Positions 36,396 to 49,324 of a DNA stretch of 64,000 nt are shown in pieces. Made by a program: the position numbers and the translations under genes. Position 1 is the first letter of the stretch. Each line of letters starts with the position of its first letter. This DNA is from Amaranthus tricolor. Its lineage: Eukaryota > Streptophyta > Magnoliopsida > Caryophyllales > Amaranthaceae. The stretch is taken from NCBI RefSeq assembly GCF_026212465.1, contig NC_080049.1, forward strand, positions 36,186,885-36,250,884. Reading direction: 5' to 3'. The notes below the pieces were generated by a model that saw only the letters and a list, made by a program, of their open reading frames with translations, did not search any database and was not told where the DNA came from.

Positions 36396-37220
36396 TCGTT
36401 GCATTCCCGTTGCACTTAGCTGTCGTATGTGCTCCAGAATATCTACATTGATCCTATTCACTCTTATATGACCATCTCTGTACACTAAGAACGGGTGGTT
36501 ATGTTTTCCTTTTTCACTAGGACACACCCTTACCGTCTAAGGTCTTTCTCTTGGTTTACGACTACTTGCTACAATCAAAAATTTACACTCGCAGCTTCTA
36601 CTTTTAGAACCAGGTCGGGCAGTATTATCTAAATTATGTAAATCACCCCTAATATTACGATAGCGGTGACATCTTAAATACACATTAACTTTAGAACGTC
36701 CTTCTTTTTTTTTTTTTTATAAGCACGTGTAAATTGAAAACCAATTGTTATTGCTATCGCATCGGCCCAACTATGTAATTCATCTAAGGAAACAAATTCC
36801 CTATCCGTAACAAAGCTACCGGAGTAATCTATGTTGTCTCCGAAGTTTTTCAAACTCCTACAAATTTGAAAAAAACATAATATAAATTAATTACATTAAT
36901 AATGAAAATATAAATAATAATAATAACAAAAATTAATAAAAATACTAATACTAAAAAAAAAAAATAATAATAATAACAATAAAATTATGAAAAATAAAAT
37001 TAATAATAATAATAACAAATAAAAAAATAATAATGTAAATAAAAAAAATAAATAAATTACATCGCAAAAAACTGGGCGACTGAACCATGGTCCAGTCGCC
37101 CAATTTCGTGCGACTGAACCATGGTTCAGTCCATCAATTTTGTGTGACTTCTTTTTTTTTATAAAAAATTACAACGATTCAAATCGAAAAATTTACGTAC
37201 CGGATCCGATTCATATCGCT
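36396..37220 (-). pseudogene. MULE transposase N-terminal remnant
   Basis: Reading the minus strand from about 37216: a possible mini-exon MNRIR with donor GTACGT, an intron, acceptor CAAATTTGTAG near 36860, then SLKNFGDNIDYSGSFVTDRE, EFVSLDELHSWADAIAITIG and GFQFTRAYK. An RCHRYRNIRGDLHN / SCECKFLIVAS / HNHPFLVYRDGH zinc-cluster region follows, and finally INVDILEHIRQLSA. This order is that of the N-terminal DNA-binding part of MuDR/FAR1-related transposases. One frameshift or stop (near 36540) breaks it, and the catalytic DDE domain is gone. Confidence 0.68.
37074..37131. repeat. Two short palindromes near the right MULE end
   Basis: 37074-37101 has arms GGGCGACTGAACCATGG and its inverse with one mismatch; 37112-37131 is the perfect palindrome GACTGAACCATGGTTCAGTC. 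They carry the same GACTGAACC unit as the left 151-bp palindrome. Confidence 0.8.
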
Positions 37221-37924
37221 TTCGTTAGCCCTAGTTAATCCGTTACAAGTAATAGCTTGTTTAAAACCGAACAACTCTTTTAGAAAGTTTTTAGAGAGAT
37301 AGTACCACGTATGAATTCGTACTTATACAAGAACGCGTCTGAGAATTCAATATATATAGACAAATCTTCGGGATTAAAGTGTTAATAGTGTTATTAAGTG
37401 TGATTTACATTTGTTAATTAAGTTTTAAGTTCAGTGACAATTTTGTAATTTTTTAAACTTCAGGGGCAAATTCGTAATTTTGCGGGAGGTGGCGATAAAA
37501 TGAAAAGGAGTGGCGATGATTAATAACACCCTTAATAATTTTATTAACTGATTAAGTTATTTGATTTTAAACTTGTTAGATGCTATTATAAACAACTTAT
37601 TCAAAAACAGCTTATTTATAACAAAAATTTGTCAAACCATTAAATTTACCGGACAGACAAACACCAACATTATTTTGAGTTTTCAGTACTCTATTTGTAA
37701 AATTGCCAAACTTATTAGTAATAGTAGGTGCTAAGTATCTATGATAATTAGAGGCAAGCTTTAAGAAGAGGGGAATGGTACCAAAATAAACAGAGAAGCA
37801 GACTGACAGTTCACAAGCAGGTAGCAGTGCATATGCTATGCAACTACTGTACACTTGCAGTAGTGCTTCTGCTACTGCATTCTTCACCATAAAACTCTGT
37901 CCCGTATAATTTATTTGAAGGAAA

Positions 37925-38136
37925 GAGATAGCAGTTATTTTTAAAGAAAAAAGTAGATAATGATAATAAATAAAGAGAGAAAACGAATTATATGGTTGAA
38001 ATTAAATGATAATTAAAATGTATGGATGAAATTAAAAGAAAGTGGTGGGTCATAGTTCAAAAATAGAAATTATATAAATCAAGTGAGACTGACCAAAATA
38101 AAAAATACTGCAAAATAAATAGAACGGAGGGAGTAT
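37925..38136. mobile_element. MITE half, AACGGAGGGAG end
   Basis: The right end AAATAGAACGGAGGGAG and interior AAGTGAGACTGACCAAAAT match a relic near 18300-18466 (AATTAAGTGGGACGGACC). The left end is diverged. Confidence 0.45.
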
Positions 38137-39191
38137 AAATTACTTTCCCATTATCCCCATATCTAACATTTTCCTCGAGCATTTTTTCATTGCATTATCA
38201 ATGCATTATCTTCAACAAGTGATCACTCAATTTCATCTAGTTGTTTTTTCTTTGTGTATAGATCAAAAAAATGCTTAAAGAGAATGAAAAAAAAAGAAGG
38301 GTATATACCTTTTTACAATGAGTGAAAATCAAACTCTTATTATAAGGATGAAAAAGAAACCCTTCGATCATTAGATTAACCTATTATCCTCTACCTTGTA
38401 TGTCTTTTGATTTTGTTATATGATCCTCTATCCCATTTAAGTTTTAAAATTAAAATCGACATGTTGTGAGAGGAAATGTTATATTCGTTTGCAAACTAAA
38501 GGGATAGAAAAAATTCGCCTTTTAAGCTCGTTTAATCAAATTTGTTATATTTTAGTTTTCAAAAATAACAAGACTTTTAACAATTTCCATCCATATATTT
38601 TATTTTAATATTCATGAATCTGGAGAGAAGGGTAATGAGAAACAAACTCAGATCTCACATAAAAATATAGTACTTGCCGGTTGCCATCACAAGACCTAAC
38701 CCTCTAATATTATATTCATATTTAAAAGACCACACCAAGAAATAAAGAGATAAAAGTAATATGGTAAAGTATGAGGGAAAGAAAATACGGCCAACTACAA
38801 GATGACATTATCCTAATACTTCTAAAAGACATTATTTAAAGAGACTTTCTCAATCAAAATGCACCTTATACTCAAAATGGAAGAGTTTCATTGGTGCAAG
38901 CTATTTTGCAACTTCAGATAAATTAGACGTGTAATTTAATACAACACGACGATTTCCAAATAATTTTTCAAAGAAAGAATGCAAAATACTTGGATTTTAT
39001 TAGAAAGAGAATTTCACTTGGGGCATTTTATCTATTTATTACACAAGGTTTAAATACTTAAATCAAATGAAACAAAAAAACACATTTTTCCCTATTTAAA
39101 GATGGACATTTACATAAGCTTTTCTTGCATGATTCTATATGTATATTCACAAAGTAGAAATAAGGCAAAACAGGTTCAGTTCAGAGCAGTA
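38137..39191. other. 3' flank of the AMSH2-like gene
   Basis: AT-rich, no coding exon; it likely holds the 3' UTR close to 39191 and then intergenic DNA. Confidence 0.4.
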
Positions 39192-42100
39192 TCAACGTAG
39201 ATCGAATATTTCAAACCTGAGATTTGGGTTGATATAAACATGTGAACATTGTTCATACAACGGCCTCCCATCGTTGGGATCCCGGTGAGGGTGAAACCCC
39301 TTCTCTTCACATTCCTTAAGAACATTCATTCCACTAGGATCCGTCAGTCGGAATATTCCATAGTTCCTGAAGGCCATAAATTACCATAGTTAGACTTACT
39401 GCCCACATAGTATTAACTATTTTCTGCACCTAGTACAAGTGGGGCTAAAAGAAAAGTAATGTGTCATCCTTGCACAGACTCAATAATTGCCTCTTTTGTC
39501 TCTAAAACTCAGACAACGACTAAGAAATGGTCAGACGATGACAGTGCCTTACGATAACAATTAAATATTACTCTAATGTCATTAAGTGGCTCCAACCTAT
39601 GTTCTCGGGATCCTACCTAGACGGGGTTTCGGATATACGTAATCTTGCCTTCGTGATAACAAAGATGCTATCAATTTCCACATAAAACGAAGTTTACTAC
39701 GATAATTTTGGCCAGGATGTGAATGGAGAAGAAAACAAATGAAAAAGGTTGAACATATCGTTTAATCATTCCAAGTAGAATGAAATGTCATACTTGTGCA
39801 AGCTATGACTGTCGTATTATGATACTACTCGAGTGTTTCTCAATTAGGAACGTGATAGGATAATCAAGATCTGTTTTCATAAGCTCCAAAGACTACCCGG
39901 GTAAACTAATAACTATTCATTAGTTTCCAAACGCTACAAGAACAAAAACACAAATGGCATTTAATATGAAACATCAAGGTAATTCATGCTATGAACTTGA
40001 AATGACAAGTTAAGACTGCAGAGTGCAGACCTTGTCTTATCAGTGGGAGCCACGACAATGGCGATAGCTTCAGGTACCATTACCTGCAAAGAAAATAAAA
40101 TAGCTCATGAAAAAATATGGTATATCAACATTAACATTGCCAGAGTACATCTAAAGAAATTCCACGATAATGGAGGGTTATATTTGCTTAATGATCCTTA
40201 ATACAAATAGCAACAATTATACCCATTCACAACAGATTATAGGCACAAATAACATTATAAGTCATTGTTAGCTCCTATCTTTATAGTCCAAAAAAGACCT
40301 CCCTTCGTAACACAAATATCAGTATGTTCTCGTGTAAAACAGAAATCAAACTCAATCGTTGTCGTAATTTCATTGATCAGTTACGCATTATAACTTTGAC
40401 GCATAACAGCAGTACTTTCATTACATTTTGGAAGATTGAAAAACACATGTTTTGGTAGAGAAGACTTTTAATATTTAAGTAAAAGAACGGAGGATAGCAG
40501 AAAGTAGTTTTGAACTTTTTAAGGGAGGTACCTCAGCTGGTTACCTGATACGAAAAATGTGTATGCAGATCTATTGACGACATGAAACAACTTTGCGAAG
40601 GATGTGTCTGTGAAATAGAAAAAGATCAATTTGGTGAGAATTTGCTTCCCTTCCAATTAATCGACTGCACATATATTGTCAAAAAAAAGAGATTGAACTA
40701 GATATTACTCCCTCCGTTTCATTTTGTTTGTTACATTTGCTTTTTGTCTCACTATCTATATATATGTTTCAGCAAAAATCATAAAAGTATATATTGAAAT
40801 TCTTTATATAGAGATAATCTAACAAGATCTCACATGTAATTATTTTAAATTTTATATATCCACGACAAATCATGTTTGAATTTCTTTGTCCTTGTATGAA
40901 ATATTCTAAACGTAACTTCAAAATGAAATGGGGGAAGTATACTCGTACACGTATATAGAAGAATTCCATAAGATTGTTTTTTTATGCAAAGTTATATTAG
41001 TAATTGCTGGATTTTTCATTCAATGCACCATAATCAAGAAAAAATGATATTTCTTGGAAAATATAGAATAAGAAATTGGGATTGACCAACGAAATGAGAA
41101 AGAAGAAGCATACATGAATCCATCCAACAGGAAGTAGAGAGCGGTCATTCTGTATATTAAAAATCTCCTCTTCTTTAAGAGCCTGACACTAATAATCATA
41201 ATGATTGGGTTAATACAAGCTAACAAATGATCATACTGAAGACACAAAGAAGGATGGTATAATCAGAGAGACTCACTGAACTAGAAGTCGATTCCTGCTT
41301 TGGTATTATTAATGTTGTCGCGTAGAACGTCTCCTCTTTCTAATGAAGAGTAAAAAGAACTTGCATTAGTCAAAGGAAAAAACTGCTAATCTGAAACGGT
41401 TTACAGCCTGGTTTTATAGCCAACATACAAGTATATACTTCATTAGTCAACAATTTATGTCAAATAATCTTATATACTTCATCTACATTAGAAAAAAAAA
41501 AAAAAAAAACCAAATATTTCAACCATTTTAAATTCAGGCCAGAGAATTATACATTCAACATCTATGGAAAACGAGTCACGAGTCTCGCTGACATTCATGA
41601 GCAAGTATTATCTTGATTTAGCAGAAAAAAATGAGACATTGGTTCATGATTGAATGACCTTTTGTAGCACTAGTCACTTTCAGTAGCTGTGTTTGTGTGA
41701 TTATTGACTGTATTGAATCACACAGATCAGGACAACAAAAGCATATACTATTTAAAAATACAAAATCACATGGAAAGGAACTCAAAGTAAAATGAAGGAG
41801 AATCATACTTAAAACAGAAATTTTAATCTCCATAGCGGAGCCAATGAAATAAGCAGTCATTAAGAAGCAATTTTACACTAATAAATACACTATACAAATA
41901 TACAATCCCTCCACGACTCATTTATTTTCATGTTGGGTATAGCATAGAGGTTAGTAAATGTTCGCGACTGAATTAAGCGAAATAATTTAGTATAAGAAAT
42001 GTGTAGAGAGAGCAAGACATAAAGGAGGAAATTCATATCGGATTTCCCAAAAGCGGAAGCACGCAGACCATGACGGACACCGCGACTATATGCACTAGCA

Positions 42101-43370
42101 CAGAACATTGAGCAGTGAACAAGAGAAAAAAAAGCACTTGCATAGAGAAAGCAAGCAGTTAAAATTAAAAGAAAGAAAATAAAGTAACCAAATTCTATGA
42201 AGAAAATATCAGAGTGGATCAGTGTTTGTAAGAGCTTCTGAAATCACTTTAGAATCAGAAATCTCTACGGGGGTGTTTGGTATGAAAATATTAGCTCTTG
42301 GAAACGGATTAAAGTAAGGGAATCTGTTTCACATTGTTTGGTATAAGATCTAGGAAATGCAATCCATTACCGAGGTGCATCCTAAACCGTTACTTTGTTA
42401 CCTTTCAAAATTCATTGGAAACAATTTCCATTTTTATGTTACTCAAACCAGCTCTAAAATGAAATAGAGATTTTCATGTATAAACCATGCGCCCTAGGTA
42501 TTTAAAATTTTGTTAAATTTATTCTTTCAGTTTCTGTTGTTTTCATTCATCACTTTTCTTATACTTACTGTAGTATTGTGCTACGCACACCAAACAACAA
42601 CAAGATGAAATGGAAATAATCGCTTACTTTTCTTAGTTATACCAAACACTGTAACAATAACACTTTATGTTACCCTTACCTCTTATTTGTTTTCTTATCC
42701 TAGATTTCGGCATTTTTGCATTTACTTCCAAATTCCAATAAACTTACTACCTTCTACATTTCATCAGCTTTTTGTTATGTCAATTATTAAAGATTGATAG
42801 AAAATGAAGATGATCATATTTGAATATTTTCCTAATATCTGTAACAGATTATTCCAAACATTATTACGGTACTGTAAAGTCAACGCATAGCAATGAAACA
42901 TAGAGCTGCTGGAAGTAAAGAAATCAACTACGATTAGGCAGTAGAAAAGAAAAAGGGAAGGCTCTCACGAGAGAAGCACCAAGAACCCCACATGTCTCAA
43001 GATCCTTTTCGGTGTTGTTACACGCAAGTTGAAGAAAATCTTCCATCAATTGAGCCGACTGATGAGAAAAAAGAAACATAACATTACAAATGCAGCCTTA
43101 GCTGTTGACATCAAATAGGTAATGAGTAACAGAAAGTGTGGCTGCAAGCATCCATATATAGTAATTTGCACAAAATAGTTCTGTTTTGAACATAAAACCA
43201 GAGAACAACATTTGGTCACTTACAATATGAATATTTTTAAGAACGTGCATTGCAGTGTCAGAATAAGCATAACGTGTATCCCCAGTTGTTACTTGTGAAA
43301 CTTCGGCAGCATTTGGAGCAACCTCTGTGCAGGAGATTGCAGCAGAAGGATAATGAGTGACCATACTCAT
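39192..43370 (-). CDS. AMSH2: AMSH-like ubiquitin thioesterase 2 (JAMM/MPN+), seven coding exons
   Basis: Coding exons in order: 43370-43224, 43058-42969, 41339-41277, 41182-41114, 40607-40545, 40083-40031, 39366-39192; all have GT-AG borders and phases agree, giving 219 residues. The product is a zinc metalloprotease expected to cleave ubiquitin chains (typically K63-linked) in endosomal sorting. The MPN+ core reads HISAQLMEDFLQLA, ETCGVLGASL, TLIIPKQESTS and LLPVGWIHTHPSQSCFMSSID. The JAMM zinc ligands are the HTH pair and the Asp, with the catalytic Glu in ETCG. Next come VMVPEAIAIVVAPTD, and the family end RFEIFDLR. There is no N-terminal MIT-like domain; the short MSMVT start and length match the AMSH2 class rather than AMSH1/3. 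The ATG at 43370 is five bases after an acceptor, so the leader is noncoding and upstream. Introns carry a SINE, a Stowaway MITE and possibly a Tourist element. Confidence 0.93.
39588..39685 (+). mobile_element. SINE fragment in the last AMSH2 intron
   Basis: TTAAGTGGCTCCAACCTATG, GACGGGGTTTCGGATATACG, TAATCTTGCCTTCGTGATAA and AAAGATGCTATC follow the layout of a dispersed plant SINE family; partly shared with 22347-22403. Confidence 0.55.
40708..40937. mobile_element. Stowaway-type MITE in an AMSH2 intron
   Basis: TACTCCCTCCGTTTCATTTTG left end and inverted AAATGAAATGGGGGAAGTA right end with TA flanks, between the THPSQ exon (40545-40607) and the GWIH exon (41114-41182). Confidence 0.75.
42269..42655. 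mobile_element. Possible Tourist/PIF-like element in an AMSH2 intron
   Basis: GGGGTGTTTGGTATGA on the left and TTATACCAAACACTGTAA on the right are imperfect inverted ends of the Tourist style. TSD not resolved. Confidence 0.35.
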
Positions 43371-44026
43371 AAAACCTGCAAAATGTCTTATAACAAGTGA
43401 ATGATTTTTTTTTCAGATAACAAAATATACCCTTCGGATATTGAAAGAAAAATTTCTCACGATATAAGTAGTCCAAAATCAACCATTTCATCTAAGGCAA
43501 ATAGTTTCCATGGAGAATAATGCTTTCTAACATAAACTACTCATATGAGGGAGAAAACCAATGCCAAATCTCCTTTATTTTTTAATATATTTATCGAAAA
43601 GCAACTAATACAGCATTCGTAAGGTAAACTGTGATCATCTGCTAGAAATATTGATATTAATTTTTTTTTTCTCAGGTATAATTGTTGTCACTTCTCAGAG
43701 AGCATAAAACTGTTACCTCCTGATCATCCATTGAGATCCTTCAGGATAGATTCGTAAGAAGTTAATAAAATGAAACAAGCCAAAAGTAAATCTAACTAAA
43801 AATTACAGAAAACAGCATGTTTAGAGCTAAACGCAAAACGAATCAGTTTTGCTTGACAGGAAACTTTCACATAGCATATCAAAGAACTGTGACTAAAGTA
43901 ATGTAACATTTTGGTCAAGGCAACATACATGAGAATGTTTGTTACAAAAACCAGTGTGCATATCATGACATTTGAATCAAGGATATGACAAAAATAAGTG
44001 TGTATTATATGCTAGGGTAAGGTTGC

Positions 44027-44353
44027 TGTGACAGATTGCTTCTGTCAATGTCTGCAATTTGCTAAGGTGAGTAATCAAACAAGAAAACTAAGAAAAGAAG
44101 AGACAAACACCACATGATATAGACAGTATTCGAGCTACTGTAAGGCTCCTAATCCAATCCTTTCTTTTATTTCTTATTTGACATATCAGAATATGTACAA
44201 TGTTGGTTTTATATAGGAGTCAACACAAGACTCACTAAGACACCTTATCAAAACAATTCCAAAGACTAACATTTACATGACAGCTATCCCACTCTTTTAT
44301 TTCTCCTGTGGTAAGTCTTGAGGACTGGTTGGACCGGTTATTCACTCATGACA
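44027..44353 (-). repeat. 3' LTR of the chromovirus
   Basis: On the minus strand it starts TGTCATGAGTGAA and ends CTGTCACA, obeying the TG...CA rule. It is 327 bp, one base shorter than its partner (a T-run difference). Confidence 0.93.
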
Positions 44354-44415
44354 ATACCCCTGCCAAAACATGCACCTTGTCCTCAAGGTGAGAGATAGGA
44401 TAGGCGGCAAAGAAC

Positions 44416-47400
44416 TTAAGAGCTATCTTCCCATGTAGCATCACTAGGATCCAGCCCCTCCCAAAGAACCAAAATCTCCTTTGCTCCGGAAGGCGAAAGG
44501 CACACTTCTATGACATCTAGAGGCTGGGCTGCCATTTCAAATTCCTCGGTGAGTGGTGGGACTGCAGTCAAAGACGCAGTAGCTCCTGTGGCCGCTTTTA
44601 ATTGTGAGACATGAAACACCGGATGGATACGAAAATCACGAGGCAACTCAAGTTTATATGCAACTGTTCCCACTCGTTGAATGATCTTGTAGGGCCCATA
44701 ATAGCGCATACTCAGCTTCTGATTGGCACGTTGAGCTAATGAACGCTGCTTATAAGGTTGCAATTTGAGGTACACAAAGTCCCCAACCTGCAATTCGATC
44801 TTCCGGCACTTCTTATCAGCTTGTTGCTTCATTCTTACTTGTGCTTTCATCATATTAAACTTCAATTCATCTAACATAATGTCCCACTCCTGTAACAGTT
44901 GGTCCAAGGATTCCACAGGGGTTTGCTGCTGTCCGACCCTCATGACATGCGGAGGAACACGACCGTACAAAGCTTGAAAGGGAGACATATTGATCGACAA
45001 GTGAGGAGAGGTGTTGTAACTAAATTCAGCCCAATGAATCCATCGCGCCCACTTCTTTGGCTGTCCATTAACAAAACAGCGAAGGTATGTCTCCACGACT
45101 TTGTTAACGATTTCCGATTGACCATCGGTTTGGGGATGAAAGATAGTGCTTCATAACAAACGAGTTTGTTGGAGTCTAAAAAGCTCACGCCAAAAGATAC
45201 TCATAAAACTTGTCCCGATCCGAGACAATTGAAGTTGGAAATCCATGGAGCCGAACCACTTCCTTAACAAACAATTCAGCTACTTTCAAGGCCGTAAATG
45301 GATGCCGTAGTGTCAAGAAATGCCCATATTTTGTAAGTCGATCCACCACAACCAAGATAGTATCTACCCCTTCCGATCTAGGTAACCCTTCAATGAAATC
45401 CATCGTCACGTGCTCCCAAACTTGCGTGGGTATAGGTAGATTTTGTAACAAGCCCGCCGGTTTTTGATAGGAGGCTTTGGTTTGTTGACACACTTGACAT
45501 GCCCACACATATTGCATCACTTGTCACCGCATACCCTCCCAATACCACTCGCTTGCTAATCTTAAATATGTTTTCAATTCCCCTGAGTGACCACCCAATG
45601 GCGAGTCATAATATTCTCATAAAAGCACAGGAATGAAAGGTGAGGATTTAGCCAACACATAACGGCCCCGAAAAAACAAGATATTATTCTCTAAGGTGAA
45701 ACCCAAAGGATTCGGATCTCCCTTCACCAAGCCCTGCCGTATCGAAACCAACATGGCATCCTTCTTAACTTCTTGTAGCAATTGCCATTCGATCCCATCG
45801 GAACTAAGCAACAACCCCAACTCAAGTACCGGATGCGGAATACGGGATAAAGCAACGGCCACCTTATTACTCTTCCTCGGATTGTATTCTATCACAAAAT
45901 CAAAGGCCATTAACTTCATCATCCACTTTTGATAGTCTCCATTAATTTCCCGTTGCTCCAACAAATGTTTCAGACTTTGTTGATTGGTACGCACCAAGAA
46001 TTTCCTTCCCATCAAATAGTGTTTCCATTTCAAGACCGCAAACACAATGGCCATAAGTTCTTTTTCATATATCGACTTCCCACTAGCTCGTACACCTAAA
46101 GTCTTGCTAAAGAAAGCAATAGGATGCTTTTCCTGCAAGAGGACAGCCCCTAGCCCATGAATTACACGCATCCGTTTCAACCACAAACAATGCTTGAAAA
46201 TTCGGCATAGCCAAAACCGGAACTTGAGTCATTGATAGCTTTAACCCAATGAACACTTTTCAACCTCCTAATCCCAAGAAAACGCGTCTTATTGAAGTAA
46301 CCGAGTGAGAGCTTTAGCCTTATTAGCATACCCTTACACGAAACGCCGATAATATCCCATAAGTCCAAGAAACCCACGCAATTCCTTCAAATTTTTAGGC
46401 GTCGGCCAATCTAACATAGCTTCTACCTTCTCATCATCCACCGCTACCCCTTTCTCGGATATGATATGTCCCAAATAAGCCACTCGTCTAACACTAAATT
46501 CACATTTTCCACCATTCACCACCATAGCATTTTCCCACAAACACCGGAGCACTAGTTCGACATGGTGCTTATGCACGTCTTCGTCTCTACTATACATCAA
46601 TATATCATCAAAAAATACTAAGACGAACTTCCGTAAATAGGGTCGAAATATTTCATTCATTAAAGATTGGAACGTAGATGGACCATTTGTTAATCCGAAA
46701 GGCATGACTAAGAACTCATAATGCCCTTCATGAGTCCTAAACGCGGTCTTTTGTATATCTTGTTGCCGCATTCGGATTTGATGATAGCCCGACTTAAGAT
46801 CGAGCTTAGTAAAGATCCGTACACCATGTAACTCATCTAACAATTCATCTATCATCGGAATGGGATACTTGTCCGCCACCGTAACTTTATTTAATGCTCT
46901 ATAATCGACACAAAACCTCCAAGACCCATCCTTCTTCTTAACCAAGATAATGGGGCTTGAGAATGGACTTATGGATGGTTGTATCAAGCCGGCTTTCAAC
47001 ATATCCTTCACTAAACGTTCAATCTCATTCTTTTGACTGTGGGGATATCTATAAGGGCATACATTAATCGGATGGTTCCCTCCTTCAAGTTCATGGCATG
47101 GTCTTGTTGTCGAGTGGGTGGTAGGGTTGTTAACGGTTGAAACACATCGAAATACTCCTCAAACAAACCCATCAATTCAGCCGGAATAGGAACCTCTTTC
47201 AAACAATTCTCTATACCATTATACTCAACAAAGGTTCCTCCTCCTTCCATTCGTAATTCCCTGATCATCGCCTTCAAGCAAATTCGCGTCGTTTCAACGA
47301 AGGATCGCCTACCAACAACACCGATCTTCCTTCCCACAAAAATTGCATAGTCTACGTCTTCCAATTTGAAGTCATCAGGCCCAAAGTCTCCAACCATTGC

Positions 47401-47830
47401 ACCCCAAGGATCACATCGGAATTTCCCAACTCTAAAGATAAGAAATCTTGCTCTATCAACAATCCCTGCAAGTGTAAAGTCACCCTCCTACAAACTCCTT
47501 ATCCCAATATCTCATCCCCATTTCCCAAGATTACCCCATAACTTTCACATTCTTCAAACGTAATTCCCAATTTCTGCACAGCTTTATTGGAAATGAAGTT
47601 CTTGGTTGCTCCCGAATCGATCATCATTATCAAGTCCTCCGTCCCAATTCGCCCCAACATTTTCATTGTTTTGGGATTGGTAATGCCGACGACTGAATTT
47701 AACGAAATTATAGAATCATTATCCTCCTCGACCTTCGTTTCTTCCACAACATTTTCATTGGCGGCCTTGACATCATCCTCGACACTCCCGATAAGCACAC
47801 TCAATTCCTTCTTACTACAAACATGATTTA
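44416..47830 (-). pseudogene. Broken pol region of the chromovirus
   Basis: Reading downwards: protease around MMIDSGATKNF (about 47.6 kb); reverse transcriptase (47011-46334) with [29 protein letters not shown], and [10 protein letters not shown] where YxDD is expected; RNase H (46186-45617) with FVRTNQQSLKHLL where a catalytic Asp is usual; integrase (45520-45185) with MDFIEGLP and VSDRDK; and a tail (45096-44416) ending in a chromodomain-like ILVLWEGLDPSDATWEDS. Frameshifts or stops separate every block, and two catalytic residues look altered, so the copy is inactive. Confidence 0.9.
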
Positions 47831-47839
47831 CGGACCACT

Positions 47840-48937
47840 TGGCATCGCATTAAAAATATAAACCTTTCGCCCGTTTTTCCCTAAACTCCTTGTCGGTAAG
47901 TCGCCGAATCCGGTCCTCGAAGATTGGATTATTGCAACTTGCCATATTCCCACTGAACTCTCTATTTCGAAATGGCTGTGGGTAAGGGGTTCTTGAATTA
48001 TTTATGGCATTATTGTGGGGGGGGTTTTGGGTAATTTTGGGTGGGGTAATTTTTGGGTCAGTTATAAGGTTGAACTGGGTAGGGTTGAGCTGGGTAATTT
48101 CGGTTATTAAATGGGTAAGGTTTTTGGGCTGGTTCAATTCTTCTTCCCAACCAAGATTGGGTCGCCACCTTTGCCTCAATTTCTTCGGCCCATGACATTG
48201 CTTGACCCAAATTAATGGGCCCAACATCTTTAACTCAGTTTTGATCTCCTCCTTCAACCCTCTCAAGAAAGCTCGCACCATCAAACTCTCCTCCTTCCTT
48301 CCCAAGTGTGTTAACCTAGTCACAAACTCCCGACAATAATCGGCCACTGTCCCCGTTTGCTCCGCGGCCAACCGAAATTCACATCTCTCTTTCATCCCAC
48401 GGCCAAAACCGACCATGAATCAACTTCTTTAAGTTGTACCAATTCCGCATAGTGCCATTTTGCTCCTCCCAATCAAACCACATCTCGGCTTCCCCCTCGA
48501 AACTCACCGTCGCCGCCTCCAACTTCTCTCTCTCATTTGACTGGTAAAAGGAAAAATATTTTTCTGCCTTCCGTATCCAAGAATCCAGATCTTCCCCACT
48601 AAAAGGGGGTATTTCCAATTTCAGTAGCCGCCAATTGCACCGCTCTCCACCACTGACGTCCTCCTCAATCAAGGCCTCTCTCTCATTCATCCTTCGATTC
48701 CGGTAAGTCTTCCATTCCCCATCAGTTTCGTCCTGAGACGACCACCGTCGACATACCGGCTCCTCCTTCTCTTCTCTCTGGAACAATTTTCCCTGTCCCT
48801 CCAATAAAACGGCCAAGATCTGGTCGGTTTTCTCTTGCTTACGGGTAAATCGTTCCTCCACCAGCCCCTACTTCTATCCTCATCTGGCTTGCCATAGCAT
48901 CCTTCAATTTTGCTAAACTTTCTTCAAGGGAATCCAT
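47840..48937 (-). pseudogene. Broken gag region of the chromovirus
   Basis: It starts at ATG 48937 (MDSLEESLAKLKDAMASQ) and shifts frame near 48865. It continues as EERFTRKQEKTDQILAVL and LKLEIPPFSGEDLDSWIRKA, then shifts again near 48400. The capsid-like part EFRLAAEQTGTVADYCREFV, RLTHLGRKEESLMVRAFLRG and a terminal knuckle-like CDAKWSVNHVC follow. A stop codon just before that knuckle separates it from pol; gag and pol were probably one frame in the ancestor. Confidence 0.85.
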
Positions 48938-48983
48938 GAATTCTTGAAAAAAAAAAAAAAAATCTTCCCACAGAACGAACTAT

Positions 48984-48995
48984 GCTCTGATACCT
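48984..48995 (-). other. Primer-binding site, initiator tRNA-Met type
   Basis: The minus strand reads AGGTATCAGAGC two bases inside the 5' LTR. The usual tRNA-Met-complementary site is TGGTATCAGAGC, so there is one mismatch. Confidence 0.8.
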
Positions 48996-48996
48996 T

Positions 48997-49324
48997 TGTG
49001 ACAGATTGCTTCTGTCAATGTCTGCAATTTGCTAAGGTGAGTAATCAAACAAGAAAACTAAGAAAAGAAGAGACGAACACCACACAATATAGACAGTATT
49101 CGAGCTACAGTAAGGCTCCTAATCCAATCCTTTCTTTTATTTCTTATTTGACAAATCAGAATATGTACAATGTTGGCCTTATATAGGAGTCAACACAAGA
49201 CTCACTAAGACACCTTATCAAAACAATTCCACAGACTAACATTTACATGACAGCTGTCCCGCTCTTTTTATTTCTCTTGTGGCAAGTCTTGAGGACCGGT
49301 TGGACCGGTTGTTCACTCATGACA
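48997..49324 (-). repeat. 5' LTR of the chromovirus
   Basis: A 328-bp copy of the 44027-44353 LTR, next to the primer-binding site and to the second GTTGC. Confidence 0.93.

Larger units (their letters stand above)
34127..37540. mobile_element. MULE carrying a plant-mobile-domain gene, 9-bp TSD
   Basis: TTAATAATT is duplicated exactly at 34127-34135 and 37532-37540. The 3396-bp element between them has terminal inverted repeats: left ATCGCCATCCTTTTCATTTC and right, inverted, ATCGCCACTCCTTTTCATTT, continuing through an AATTACGA.TTTGCCCCTG block. Inside each end lie palindromic GACTGAACC modules and ATT/AAT-rich arms. The core holds a broken PMD gene on the plus strand and a broken MULE transposase on the minus strand. 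The 9-bp TSD, long TIRs and transposase remnant agree on Mutator-like identity. Confidence 0.85.

Noticed and set aside
43258..43491. Alternative frame across the first AMSH2 coding exon
   Set aside because: Out of phase with the conserved MPN exons and lacks family motifs.
43708..43760. Possible extra AMSH2 exon (TCAATGGATGATCAGGAG before GTAACAG)
   Set aside because: Joining it puts the conserved exons out of frame, and the acceptor is weak.
47366..48195. Plus-strand frames within the chromovirus
   Set aside because: Opposite strand of gag-pol; no independent homology.
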